The position numbers and the translations under genes were made by a program. Positions 50,830 through 59,516 of a stretch of DNA of 64,000 bases are shown piece after piece. Below the pieces are notes generated by a model that was given only the letters and a program-made list of their open reading frames with translations, searched no databases and was not told the DNA's origin. The first letter of the stretch is position 1. The number at the start of each line of letters is the position of its first letter. The DNA lies in contig JBKDAN010000054.1 in the NCBI GenBank assembly GCA_046316615.1, positions 1 through 64,000 on the forward strand, read 5' to 3'. Origin of the DNA: BJHL01 sp040378885 (GTDB lineage: Bacteria; Planctomycetota; Phycisphaerae; Phycisphaerales; UBA1924).

Positions 50830-52062
50830 CCTTGCAGCCCCCACCTCCTCATGCACCCGCCAGTAATGCTCAAAACTCTTGCTAATGCTGTAATTCTGCA
50901 TCGCAGCGTGCGCCGCCGCACCCATGCTTTCGCGCCGCGCGCGCTGCGTGCCCATCTCCACCATCGCGCGCACCCACGCGCCATCGTCACTCGCAGGTAG
51001 CACCAATCCGGTCACGCCGTGCCGAGTCACTTCTTTCGGTCCACCTTGATCTGTCACGAGTACGGGCAGGCCGCTTGCCTGGCTTTCCATCACCACTTGC
51101 CCCAGCGTGTCAGTCGCGCTGGGAAACACAAATACATCCGCCGACGCGTACAGACTTGACAGTTCCGTGCCGTAACGAAATCCCAGAAAGCGCACGTCAC
51201 ACTGCGTCAGTTGTTCCTGCATCGTCGCGCGATACGGCCCGTCACCGATGATGATCAGCTCCGCCCGCACGCCCGCCTGCGTCAACTGCTGATGCACCAG
51301 CGGCCACACCCGCGCCAGCAGCGGCAGATTCTTCTCCACACTCACGCGCCCGCAGTACACAAAGCGCACCGCCTGAGCAAAGCACCCCAGCCGCGTGTAG
51401 ATGTTCTCATCGCGAAATCGCGGATGAAACTCATCAATCCGAATGCCCGGCTTGAGCGTCACCAGCACGCGCTCATCGATGCCCAGCGCAACCAGCCGCT
51501 TCGCGTAGTCATCACTCCGCGTGAAGATCCGCGCAAACGGCTTGTAGAACCACCGCATGAACGCGCTGCATCCTTCGGTCATGCTCTCATTGACAAACAG
51601 CTTGTCGATATACGCCGGAAAGTCCGTGTGATAGACGCCCACCATCGGCACGCGCATGCGCGACGCGATAATGCGTCCGGCAAGTCCCACCGAGCCTGGC
51701 GTCGAGATATGAATCACCGAAGGCCGCAGCTCGCGCGCCTGCCGCATCATCTTCACAAACGGCGGCATAACCAGCTCGAGATTCTCGTACTTGGGCATCT
51801 TCGTCGCGACGATCGGCGCGCAGTTGATGATGTTGGACTGCCGCGGAATCGTAAAGTTGGTGCTCGTCACCACCGTGAAATCACGCTGCGTCGTGATGGC
51901 CAGATCCGCCGCGTTGCGAATGAACCGCGACACGCCGTTCACGTCGCCCAGGGTGTCAGTGAACAACGCCACACGCGTCGCGCGTTCGTCAGCGCTGCGC
52001 ACCGCACCTGTGCGGCGTGCGGATCGTTTCGGACGCGACTTGAAATGTGCTTTGTGTGCCAT
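50824..52062 (-). CDS. GT4-family glycosyltransferase
   Basis: 412 residues, two Rossmann domains (GT-B). N-terminal: VALFTDTLGDVNGVSRFIRN and PSVIHISTPGSVGLAGRI; C-terminal: VRFVYCGRVSVEKNLPLLAR, ELIIIGDGPYRATM, and the nucleotide-sugar loop DVFVFPSATDTLGQVVMESQ. It resembles the mannosyl/glucosyl transferases acting on diacylglycerol-type lipids (MgtA-like). The start at 52062 is preceded by a basic tail (MAHKAHFKSRPKRSARR); the longer open frame upstream is a shadow of the divergent gene. The stop lies in a heptamer repeat. Confidence 0.88.
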   Translation of the reverse strand: MAHKAHFKSRPKRSARRTGAVRSADERATRVALFTDTLGDVNGVSRFIRNAADLAITTQRDFTVVTSTNFTIPRQSNIINCAPIVATKMPKYENLELVMPPFVKMMRQARELRPSVIHISTPGSVGLAGRIIASRMRVPMVGVYHTDFPAYIDKLFVNESMTEGCSAFMRWFYKPFARIFTRSDDYAKRLVALGIDERVLVTLKPGIRIDEFHPRFRDENIYTRLGCFAQAVRFVYCGRVSVEKNLPLLARVWPLVHQQLTQAGVRAELIIIGDGPYRATMQEQLTQCDVRFLGFRYGTELSSLYASADVFVFPSATDTLGQVVMESQASGLPVLVTDQGGPKEVTRHGVTGLVLPASDDGAWVRAMVEMGTQRARRESMGAAAHAAMQNYSISKSFEHYWRVHEEVGAARH

Positions 52063-52209
52063 CGTGCGATATCCTCGCGTCGTCGTAGCGTAACGACATT
52101 TCGCCCACCTGCGTGATCTTTCAGGGTTTGTAACCAACTCTTCACGCGGGCCATCAAAGCATCGAGGAAACAGCACGCCGTGCCGCGTGTCCACACCAAG
52201 GAGTCCATC

Positions 52210-52740
52210 ATGCCTCGTATCACTCCCGTCGATCCCGCAACTGTCACCGGCAAGAGCAAAGAACTGCTCGACGGCCCACTCGCAGGCAAGCACTTCAACA
52301 TCTTCCGCAGCATGGCCCAAAGCCCCGCCGCGTTGCAGGCGTATCTCAGTCTTTCGGGCGCAGTCGGCTCGGGCACGCTCAGCGCCAAAGAGCGCGAAGT
52401 CATTCAACTGGCAGTGGGGCAGGCCAACAACTGCGAATACTGCGTCAGCGCCCACACCGCCATCGGCAAGGGCGCCGGCCTGAGCGATGAGCAGACGGTC
52501 GAAGCCCGCCGCGGCGCGCTGCAGGATGCGAAGCTCAATGCTCTTGCGAAGTTCGCCCTCGCCGTGCACGAGAAACGCGGCTTTGTGAGCGATGCCGACG
52601 TTGCCGCTTTCAAGTCAGCCGGTTACAGCGAGGGGGCCATCGCGGAAGTGGTTGCGAATTACGCGCTTGCCACCTATACGAACTACTTTAATCACGTGAA
52701 TGTCACCCCCGTCGACTTTCCGGCCGTTGTCAAGATTTGA
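52210..52740 (+). CDS. AhpD-like carboxymuconolactone decarboxylase family protein
   Basis: 176 residues, all-helical. The redox motif CEYCVSAH in GQANNCEYCVSAHTAIGKG, with the conserved Glu in AKEREVIQLAVGQ, is the AhpD signature. Such proteins reduce peroxiredoxins or act as peroxidases. It is single, divergent from GT4, and closed by two strong hairpins. ATG 52210 after an AAGGAG-like site (52197-52202). Confidence 0.9.
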   Translation: MPRITPVDPATVTGKSKELLDGPLAGKHFNIFRSMAQSPAALQAYLSLSGAVGSGTLSAKEREVIQLAVGQANNCEYCVSAHTAIGKGAGLSDEQTVEARRGALQDAKLNALAKFALAVHEKRGFVSDADVAAFKSAGYSEGAIAEVVANYALATYTNYFNHVNVTPVDFPAVVKI

Positions 52741-52795
52741 CTCACCGCATCCGATAGACTAATGTTCTTCGAAGAACTTCCACCTGCCCCCCCTC

Positions 52796-52858
52796 GGGCC
52801 GAGTCACCCCTACTCGGCCCCCGCAACGCCCCGCCCCCCCGGGGCGTTGCCCTTTTTG
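52796..52858 (+). terminator. Double hairpin terminator of the AhpD-like gene
   Basis: GGGCCGAGT / ACTCGGCCC (52796-52804, 52812-52820) is followed by GCAACGCCCC / GGGGCGTTGC (52823-52832, 52841-52850) and CCTTTTTGG. The second stem with its T-run is the terminator proper. Confidence 0.85.
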
Positions 52859-53172
52859 GCGTTGACCACTTTTGTCAAGAACAAGTGATTTCCCGGGCAA
52901 ATTGCGTCGTTTCTTCGCGTTTGAAGTTTGTACGTCATTGGGACTCGGGATAAATGCAGGTCTTTCTGAATTAGGGCTTGCGTCCGGTATCACGATCCTG
53001 TAGATTGCATCTATCCGGATAGGTGAACGCGAGCTGTATGCGTGCCTTCGTCGCCAGTGCGAGCCGCCGTTGTGCCACTGGTCTTTGTACCCGATCCGTT
53101 GATCAAAAAGTTGCCCCTCTCAGCCCTGTGGGCCAACGTGGCCCCGGGGCTTTTTTCTTGTACGATGGGTGG
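52859..53172 (+). ncRNA. Candidate short transcript or leader ahead of coaD
   Basis: No gene is supported here. A promoter-like pair TTGCGT (52978-52983), 17-base spacer, TAGATT (53001-53006) would start RNA near 53012. The region contains CTATCCGGATAG (53011-53022) and a CCAGTG / CACTGG stem (about 53054-53080). It ends in a strong hairpin with a T6 run (53122-53156), 16 bases before the coaD ATG. Either a separate small RNA of about 145 bases, or an attenuated coaD leader. The segment 52859-52977 is AT-richer and empty. Confidence 0.4.
53122..53156 (+). terminator. Terminator or attenuator directly upstream of coaD
   Basis: AGCCC-T-GTGGGCC / GGCCCC-GGGGCT with loop AACGT, then TTTTTT. It has full intrinsic-terminator form but lies upstream of a gene start. 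Confidence 0.75.
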
Positions 53173-53736
53173 ATGCCACACCCTGGGCGACACATCGCCG
53201 TTTATCCCGGTTCGTTCGATCCCATCACGTTCGGGCACCTCGATGTGATTGCACGTGGGCGGAAGTTGTTTGATGAACTGGTGGTGGCGGTGGGCCGCAA
53301 CCCGGGGAAAGATCCGCTCTTCTCGGCGGATGAGCGCGTGGAGATGACGCGGCAACTGATCGCGGAGATGGTCGCGAAGCACACCGACGGCGCGCCGGTA
53401 CGCGTCGAGAGCTTTGAAGGTCTGACCGTCGACTTTGCGCGAGAGATCGGCGCGGCGATTCTGCTGCGCGGCGTGCGCAATCTGAGTGACTTGCAGTACG
53501 AAGTGCAGCAAGCGGTGACCAATCGCGAAGTCGCGGGCATTGAGACGGCGTTTGTCGTCGCGGGGCAGAGCTTCGCGTACACCAGCAGCAGCCTCATTCG
53601 TCAGATCGCCGCGATGGGCGATGATCTGAGTGCGCTCAACAGCATGTGCCCGCCTCTGGTGGTGGAGAAGATGCGAGAGAAGAAGGCGCAGCGGCATCCC
53701 GCACTGGAGCGGCTGCGGCATCCGCGGGAGGAGTGA
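53173..53736 (+). CDS. coaD: Phosphopantetheine adenylyltransferase
   Basis: 187 residues, slightly longer than usual (about 160) because of a basic tail (KMREKKAQRHPALERLRH). It joins ATP and 4-phosphopantetheine to dephospho-CoA. Motifs: AVYPGSFDPITFGHLDVIAR with the T/HxGH site, ILLRGVRNLSDLQYEVQQAV, and YTSSSLIRQIAAMG with the ISSS-type loop. ATG 53173 gives MPHPGRHIAVYPGSFDP; the longer frame upstream covers the terminator and is not coding. A clean terminator follows. Confidence 0.95.
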   Translation: MPHPGRHIAVYPGSFDPITFGHLDVIARGRKLFDELVVAVGRNPGKDPLFSADERVEMTRQLIAEMVAKHTDGAPVRVESFEGLTVDFAREIGAAILLRGVRNLSDLQYEVQQAVTNREVAGIETAFVVAGQSFAYTSSSLIRQIAAMGDDLSALNSMCPPLVVEKMREKKAQRHPALERLRHPREE

Positions 53737-53767
53737 ACGGTAAAGCCAACGAGGGGAAGATGCAAAG

Positions 53768-53799
53768 AAACGATGCTTGCTGGTGCAAGCATCGTTTTT
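53768..53799 (+). terminator. Terminator of coaD
   Basis: AAACGATGCTTGC / GCAAGCATCGTTT (53768-53780, 53785-53797) with a TGGT loop and TTTTTG at the end. Confidence 0.9.
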
Positions 53800-53841
53800 G
53801 CTTTTGTCGTTTGATGGCGTGTTTGCTCGCTCTCGCCCTCA

Positions 53842-54990
53842 TCATTCAAACACAAAGCCTTCTTCGGTGGCTTGTTCGGTGATGAGTTGCACCAAGGCGT
53901 CGCCCAGCGTCGTGGGTTTGGCTTCCTGCTGGCGGGCTTGCGACAGGAAGACTTCGCGCTGCTTGGTGAGTTCGGCGACGCGGGTGTTGATGGCGGTGCG
54001 GCGGGTGTAGAGATCGGTGATGCGCGTCTGTTGATCGGCGACGGAGAGATTGCGCAGTTCGGCGGGGAGTTCATCCTTCTTGATCTCTTCGAGCTTGATC
54101 TTCTTGTCGACGACGGCCTGCACCAGATCCCAGTCGGTCACGTAGTTGGCGGAGTTTTTGGTGACGGCGCGTTCCAGCGCGGCAGCAGGCGCGGCGTCAG
54201 CAGCGGCCTCGTCCATGCGGGACTGGCGCTTGCGGGACTCTTCGGCCTTGGCGCCGAGGGCGAGATAGGTGGCGTTGACGTCGACGCCCAACTGCGAGAT
54301 TTCGTTGTCGTAGGGCGTGGGGATGTGGCGGATTTCAGCGGCCTGATCAATCACGTGATACTTGCCGCGACCGAGCGTGGCGCCATCGAGCCACTTGCCG
54401 TGCACGCCTTCCTGGTATGTGCCGCAGAAGATGGTGTTGATGCGCACGCCTTGACGCACCGCGTCGGCGATCTCTTCGCTGTATGTCGCTTGATCGAACG
54501 GTTCATTGCCTGCGATGAAGATGAAACTTGCGTCGCCGGGTTGCTTGGCCCAGGCGAGATCGCGAAGAGCCGCGCCGATGGCGGGGCCGCAGAGTTCGGT
54601 GCCGCCATTGGTTTGCAGGCCAAAGAGCTTTTCGCTGAGCACGTCGAGGTCGGAAGTGAACCCGGAGACTTGCTGGATCCACTTGCCTTCGGGGTTGAGC
54701 GTGTCGTTGCCGTATTGGTAGAGGGCGATCTGAAGACGCGGCTTCTGGCCGAACTTGCAGCTCTGGTTGAAGCGATTGACAATGTTCCACAACTGGGCTT
54801 TGGCTTGGCCGATCAGGCCGTCCATGCTGTTGCTGGTGTCGAGCAGCAGGGCGATGCGCACGACGGGCTGAGGCTGGGTGACGGACTGGCCCTGCGGATC
54901 GACAACGGGCGGGCAGGCAAGGGCGTTGCACACGCTGAGTGACAAAGCAGTGACAGAAGCGAGAGCGAGAGTGAGCGGACGAGTGAACAT
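53842..54990 (-). CDS. Secreted von Willebrand factor A domain protein
   Basis: 382 residues. Signal peptide (LALASVTALSLSVCNALA), then a VWA domain (about 40-225) with the metal site ALLLDTSNSMDGLIGQAK (DxSxS) and the Thr in NGGTELCGPAIG. After it, long helical segments (KRQSRMDEAAADAAPAAALE; NTRVAELTKQREVFLSQARQ) form a coiled coil. It probably holds other proteins at the cell surface through a metal ion. GGAG before ATG 54990. Not linked to an AAA ATPase as many VWA genes are. Confidence 0.85.
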   Translation of the reverse strand: MFTRPLTLALASVTALSLSVCNALACPPVVDPQGQSVTQPQPVVRIALLLDTSNSMDGLIGQAKAQLWNIVNRFNQSCKFGQKPRLQIALYQYGNDTLNPEGKWIQQVSGFTSDLDVLSEKLFGLQTNGGTELCGPAIGAALRDLAWAKQPGDASFIFIAGNEPFDQATYSEEIADAVRQGVRINTIFCGTYQEGVHGKWLDGATLGRGKYHVIDQAAEIRHIPTPYDNEISQLGVDVNATYLALGAKAEESRKRQSRMDEAAADAAPAAALERAVTKNSANYVTDWDLVQAVVDKKIKLEEIKKDELPAELRNLSVADQQTRITDLYTRRTAINTRVAELTKQREVFLSQARQQEAKPTTLGDALVQLITEQATEEGFVFE

Positions 54991-55114
54991 GGACGGCTCC
55001 TTGCAGTTAGCAACCCGACATGACGCACGCACGCGCGTGTGCATGTCATGTGATACTGCCGAGAAGCGGTTTGGGTCCGTCACGGGTTCGTCACAAGCTG
55101 AGTGAGTCAGAGAA

Positions 55115-55143
55115 TGAAAACGCCCGAGCGTGTTGCTCGGGCG
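55115..55143 (-). terminator. Terminator of the gene at 55210
   Basis: Minus-strand CGCCCGAGC / GCTCGGGCG (55143-55135, 55129-55121) with a short loop, then TTTTCATT. Confidence 0.8.
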
Positions 55144-55209
55144 CTTTGCCATTTCATGTTTGGAGCGTTGCTCGACTCCCGCCCTGGAGGGGCGGGCTAT
55201 CAGAATCAA

Positions 55210-56241
55210 TCAGCATTCGCCGCCGGCGAGGACGTTGAAGAAGTCAACCACGTCCTGGTCGTCGGGGAAGACTTCATCGTTGTTGAAGTCGATGTCGTTG
55301 CAAGCGGGGCAGTCGCCGCCGGCGAGAACGTTGAAGAAGTCGACGACATCCTGGTCATCAGGGAAGACTTCATCGTTGTTGAAGTCGATGTCATCGCAGC
55401 CAGCGGCGGGGCATTCTTCGATGTTCGCGACACCCGGGGTCATGGTGAAGTTGCTGGGGATGGTGATGCCAGCGGGAACGGTGAGGAACTCGGTGGGGTC
55501 GTTGATCCAGGGGCCGGGGCTGAGGCCAAAGCCGTCGTAGGCGAAGTAGCCATTGCAGAGGCGCGAGAAGGCGTCGGGCGTCCACGCAGGATCGATGCCG
55601 TCGCGGTCGGTGAGGTCGATGCCGTCGAGTTGGATGGCGTAGCTGGCGGCGGCGATGTTCGCGACGAAGTCATCACCGTTGATGAAGCTGACGGCGGTGA
55701 CAATGCCGGACCAGGGCTGGGCGTCGAGCGTGCCATCGTTGTTGGTGTCAAGGTCCTGACAGATGGTGCCGGTGAAACCTTCAACGATCAGATAGGTCGC
55801 GCTGCCGTTTTCGATATCGATGGCGCCGACGGTGTCGCTGTTGGCGCCTGTGCAGCCGGTCCAGTCGCTGAAGCTCACGACGGTGGTTTCGGTCGCGGGG
55901 TTGGGGACGAGGACGAGGGCGTTGTCGCGCAGGAGGAGCAGACCGTTGCTGCCCGTGGTGTAGCTGGAAAGGTTGATGGCCATGTCGATCTTGCCCATGG
56001 CAGTGCTATTGCCTGCGGCGTTATTGTCGCCATCGATGACGACGAACCACAGGTTGGTGAGCTGCTGGCTGGGCGCTGCGCTCTTGAGTTCGACCCATTC
56101 GCGCGTGTTGTCGGCGTCGGGGCTGGGGACGTTGATCATGATCTCGTTGATCACGACGGAGTCGCGCGTGAACTGGGCGAAGGCGGCGGTGGAAAGGCCG
56201 GCGAGGGCCACGATGGATGCGAGCTTGGACGTGGTGGACAT
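55210..56241 (-). CDS. Secreted lamin-tail-like protein with two identical-type GC dockerin tags
   Basis: 343 residues. Signal peptide (IVALAGLSTAAFAQ), then VVINEIMINVPSPDADNTRE and WVELKS, the start of a lamin-tail (LTD) type domain found in secreted nucleases and structural proteins; no nuclease motif is seen. The C-terminus has two almost identical dockerin-like repeats of 32 residues (DIDFNNDEVFPDDQDVVDFF, NVLAGG then D/E-C). The DNA of the two repeats is a tandem duplication of period 96 (55213-55404). GGAGATC before ATG. Function unknown; it is surface display by tag that is implied. Confidence 0.82.
   Translation of the reverse strand: MSTTSKLASIVALAGLSTAAFAQFTRDSVVINEIMINVPSPDADNTREWVELKSAAPSQQLTNLWFVVIDGDNNAAGNSTAMGKIDMAINLSSYTTGSNGLLLLRDNALVLVPNPATETTVVSFSDWTGCTGANSDTVGAIDIENGSATYLIVEGFTGTICQDLDTNNDGTLDAQPWSGIVTAVSFINGDDFVANIAAASYAIQLDGIDLTDRDGIDPAWTPDAFSRLCNGYFAYDGFGLSPGPWINDPTEFLTVPAGITIPSNFTMTPGVANIEECPAAGCDDIDFNNDEVFPDDQDVVDFFNVLAGGDCPACNDIDFNNDEVFPDDQDVVDFFNVLAGGEC
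55213..55404 (-). repeat. Tandem duplication of a dockerin-like tag
   Basis: Two copies of a 96-base unit, differing at few positions (for example GTCAACCACGTCC against GTCGACGACATCC), both in frame at the 3' end of the lamin-tail-like gene. Confidence 0.85.
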
Positions 56242-56427
56242 GGTGATCTCCCTGAACTTCCGAGTGAACTGACAAAGAAACGGAAAGGACTTTCTCTCAA
56301 CCAAAGACTCAGCGACCATGCCGGGCGTGCGCGCGGCGATGGCGGGTGCTGACGCGATCTCCTCTGATCGCTCCAGCGGCAGACGAATGCGCGGGCATCG
56401 TGCCCGCGAGAGTGAAACGCGATGCAG

Positions 56428-57426
56428 TTACCAGAGGCCTGGACGAGTGAGCCAGCCGCCGTAGACCTTGCCTTCGACTTCGTGGTAGCGGAGCACGGCG
56501 GTGCCGTTCCACGCTTCGCCGCTGCCGCCCCAGCGACCGTCACGGACTGTGTCGTCGCGGAAGGTGGCGGCGTGTCCGTCGACGAAAGCGATGTTGCCGA
56601 GGTTGCGATCGTGATCGACGGTGCCATCAACGACTTTGCCGCCGCGACCGTGCGCGGAGCCAAGATCGGTGAAGTTCTGGCGGCCTGTTCCTGAGTTCAG
56701 GCCGGGGGGACGAACCATGGCAACGGGACCGTCAGTGAGTGTCTTGGCTCCGCGGTACTGGGTGCCGCGATAGACGACGGTGTCGTCGGTTTCGTCGGGG
56801 CCCATCGCGACGAAGCCGTCGCCGAAGAGAGCGACTTGACTGGTGGGGGCGATGGCGAGGTTCTTCTCGTTGAGCGGACCGACGTTGTTGGTGCGGAGGC
56901 GGTAGACGTTGGCGGAACCAAAGAGCGAGTGGTTCTTGACGTCGGTGTGGGCCATCTGCCAGGTTTGGGCGTAATTGGTGTTGAAGCCTGCGTCGATGAG
57001 GCCGTCAACGTCGGCGTTGGTGAAGACGGCCCACGAGCCACCGCCGCTGAGGCGACCTTGCGCGAGCGTTTGGCTGAACTGACTGGGACTGCTGGGGCAG
57101 AGCAGTTTGCCGGGCACGGCGTACTCGCCGTTCACCATGTCAGCGACCCAGCCGACCTGATCGATGCGGCCGTTGCCTTCTTCGCGGGAGTTATCGAACG
57201 CGCCCGAGCAGAAGAAGCCCTTGTTGAAGTTGGCGTAGGACTGTGAAGCTTGGGCGAGGGAGCGGAGGTTGGCCAGACACTTCACGACGCGCCCGTTCTC
57301 GCGGGCGGCTCCCAAGCTCGGCAGGAGCAGGCCGATCAGCAGCGCAATGACTGCGATCACGACGAGCAACTCGATGAGCGTGAACGCTTTGCAGCGACTG
57401 TGCGGTTTATGCGGGCGGTTTTGCAA
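56428..57426 (-). CDS. Prepilin-like protein, probable TTG start
   Basis: 332 residues if the TTG at 57426 is used (start of QNRPHKPHSRCKAFTLIELL). No ATG or GTG lies between it and the leader in frame; the nearest ATG (57588) would overlap the divergent kinase start. Prepilin segment: KAFTLIELLVVIAVIALLIG, Ala at -1. Then LGAARENGRVVKCLANLRSL, and late LGNIAFVDGHAATFRDD (the H-X9-DG-like end). It should be cleaved by a prepilin peptidase and is very likely a substrate of the neighbouring GspE/GspF machine. Similar in design to the gene at 36545. Confidence 0.82.
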   Translation of the reverse strand: MQNRPHKPHSRCKAFTLIELLVVIAVIALLIGLLLPSLGAARENGRVVKCLANLRSLAQASQSYANFNKGFFCSGAFDNSREEGNGRIDQVGWVADMVNGEYAVPGKLLCPSSPSQFSQTLAQGRLSGGGSWAVFTNADVDGLIDAGFNTNYAQTWQMAHTDVKNHSLFGSANVYRLRTNNVGPLNEKNLAIAPTSQVALFGDGFVAMGPDETDDTVVYRGTQYRGAKTLTDGPVAMVRPPGLNSGTGRQNFTDLGSAHGRGGKVVDGTVDHDRNLGNIAFVDGHAATFRDDTVRDGRWGGSGEAWNGTAVLRYHEVEGKVYGGWLTRPGLW

Positions 57427-57589
57427 GCGGTAGATGAAAGCCGTGCAATGTGAAGCAAGCGTCAGGGTGCAATAAAGACTGCAACAAGATTGCGCAAAGA
57501 CGGGAAGCGGCGGGGTTGCCTTTATTGGTGAGTCAAAGAGGCCGATACGTGGGTTGAGCGCGAGTTGTGCGCGAACCGTGAGGTGCATT

Positions 57590-59494
57590 GTGAGCAAGAG
57601 CAGCAATACAAGTCGGACACAACCTGCGCCGCTGGGAGCCACGTCGTGGCTGACGGGCTGGGCATTTGCGCGAGGCGAGAGCGTCGTCGCGATTGCCGGG
57701 ATGTTCATCACGGGGATGGTGGCGGCGACGGTGGTTGGCGCGGGCGCGTGGACGTACTACACGCACCGGACGACGCTGACTGAAGCGCAGCAGGACACGC
57801 TTGCGCAGGCGACTGGGAGCGCGACGCCCGGGCTTGCGCTGGCGATGGCGCAGGATGATTTGAGCACGACGCAGGCGCTGCTGGAGCAGTTCGCGCGGGC
57901 GCAGGGGCTGGCGAGCGCGAGTGTGACGCTGCCGGATGGCACGGTGATCGCGGATACGCGCGGCAAGCGCGATCTGGATGCGAAGCTGCCTGAGAAGTGG
58001 ACGGGCAACGACCACACGGGCGTGACGACGACGTATGGCGATGACACGTTCACGGCGCGTGCGCCGGTGGCGGTGGCGGGGCGTGGCAATGCAATTCTGG
58101 AAGTGAGCAAGGCGTTTACGTATGAGCCCTTCAAGCACGTGCGCACGCAGATCGGGATTGGTGTGACGGGCGCGGTGGTGCTGTCGATGGGTCTTGTGAT
58201 GTATCGCAAGATGCGCATGCGGATGCGTGCGCTGGGCGCGATTCAGGAGACGCTGCGATTTGCGAGCGAATTTGAAGATGGCCAACTGCCTGCGAGCGGG
58301 CTGCGGCTGGCGGAGGACCTGGGGCCTGAGGCTCTGGCGTGGAACCGCTTGCTGGATGATCGTGAGCAGCAGAAGCAGCAGACATCGCTGGAAGACGCGG
58401 CGGCACGACTGACGGCGGGCGTGACGGCGGCGGGCGGCGGCGATTATGCGGCCGCGTTTGATGCGCTGTGGCTGGGCATGATCGTGCTGGATGATGAAGG
58501 CAAGGTGCGCGTGGTGAACGGCGCGGCGGCTGTGTTCCTGAAGCGCAACAAGGGTGAGATGACGGGCAAGGAGATCGGATCGCTGATGCGATTTGAGGAC
58601 GTGGCGCAGCTTTCGAAGAACGTGGCGACGGGCAAGGCTCGTCAGCGGGCGAGCATGGAAGTGTGCGACCAGGTATCGGCGGAGGCGGAAAAGACGGTGC
58701 TGCGCTTTACGGTGCGGCCCATGCGCAAGGAAGATGGTTCGGCGGCGATGATCGTGATTGAAGATGTGACGCAGCAGCGTGTGGCGGATGAAAGCCGCAA
58801 CGCGTTTGTGGCGTCGGCGACGCATGAGCTGCGCACGCCGCTCACGACGATGCGGCTGTACCTGGAACAGCTTGTGGATGAAGGTGACAAGGACCCGCTG
58901 GTGAAGGCGCGGTGCATGAACGTGCTGAACAGCGAATCGCGGCGGCTGGAGCGCATCGTGAGCGACATGCTGAGCGTGAGCGAGATTGAAGCGGGCACGT
59001 TCAAGCTGCGGAGCGATGACGTGAATGCGCCGGAGATGTGGGCGCACCTGCAGGAAGACTTCAAGGCGCAGGCGGCGGAGAAGGACATCACGCTGACGTT
59101 TGAAGCTCCGCCCAAGTGGCCCCTGCTGCGGGGCGATCGTGACAAGATTGAGATGGCTCTGCACAACCTGGTGGGCAACGCCATCAAGTACACGCCTGAG
59201 GGCGGCAATGTGATGGTGCGGGCGAGCGAAGAGAACGGCGCGATGCAGTTTGAGGTGAGCGACAACGGCATTGGCATCAAGCCGGATGAACTGGAACTGG
59301 TGTTTGAGAAGTTCTATCGCAGCAAGGACAAGCGGATCGCGAGCATTACGGGAAGCGGCATCGGTCTGTCGCTGGCGCGACAGGTGGTGCGGCTGCATGG
59401 CGGGGATATCACGGTGAAAAGCCAGATTGACAAGGGCAGCACGTTCACGCTGTCGCTGCCCGCATCGGCGGCGACGACAAAGCTGGCGGCGTGA
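57590..59494 (+). CDS. Membrane-bound sensor histidine kinase (PhoR-like)
   Basis: 634 residues. One N-terminal helix (AIAGMFITGMVAATVVGAGA), an extracellular region (about 60-180), a second helix (GIGVTGAVVLSMGLVMYRKM), a PAS-type region (about 300-400; DALWLGMIVLDDEGKVRVVN), the HisKA box ATHELRTPLTTMRLYLEQL with His near 413, and the ATPase domain with LVGNAIKYTPEGGNV, FEVSDNGIGIKPDELELVF and GSGIGLSLARQVVRLHGG. GTG 57590 with GAGGTG upstream sets the start. No response regulator is adjacent. It heads the operon with STAS and secretion genes. Confidence 0.93.
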   Translation: MSKSSNTSRTQPAPLGATSWLTGWAFARGESVVAIAGMFITGMVAATVVGAGAWTYYTHRTTLTEAQQDTLAQATGSATPGLALAMAQDDLSTTQALLEQFARAQGLASASVTLPDGTVIADTRGKRDLDAKLPEKWTGNDHTGVTTTYGDDTFTARAPVAVAGRGNAILEVSKAFTYEPFKHVRTQIGIGVTGAVVLSMGLVMYRKMRMRMRALGAIQETLRFASEFEDGQLPASGLRLAEDLGPEALAWNRLLDDREQQKQQTSLEDAAARLTAGVTAAGGGDYAAAFDALWLGMIVLDDEGKVRVVNGAAAVFLKRNKGEMTGKEIGSLMRFEDVAQLSKNVATGKARQRASMEVCDQVSAEAEKTVLRFTVRPMRKEDGSAAMIVIEDVTQQRVADESRNAFVASATHELRTPLTTMRLYLEQLVDEGDKDPLVKARCMNVLNSESRRLERIVSDMLSVSEIEAGTFKLRSDDVNAPEMWAHLQEDFKAQAAEKDITLTFEAPPKWPLLRGDRDKIEMALHNLVGNAIKYTPEGGNVMVRASEENGAMQFEVSDNGIGIKPDELELVFEKFYRSKDKRIASITGSGIGLSLARQVVRLHGGDITVKSQIDKGSTFTLSLPASAATTKLAA

Positions 59495-59516
59495 GGACTG
59501 ACAGAGGAAGACCCGC

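Noticed and set aside
52859..53120. Replication origin at the skew flip
   Set aside because: No cluster of DnaA boxes and no dnaA/dnaN/gyr genes were found; a local inversion explains the skew change as well.
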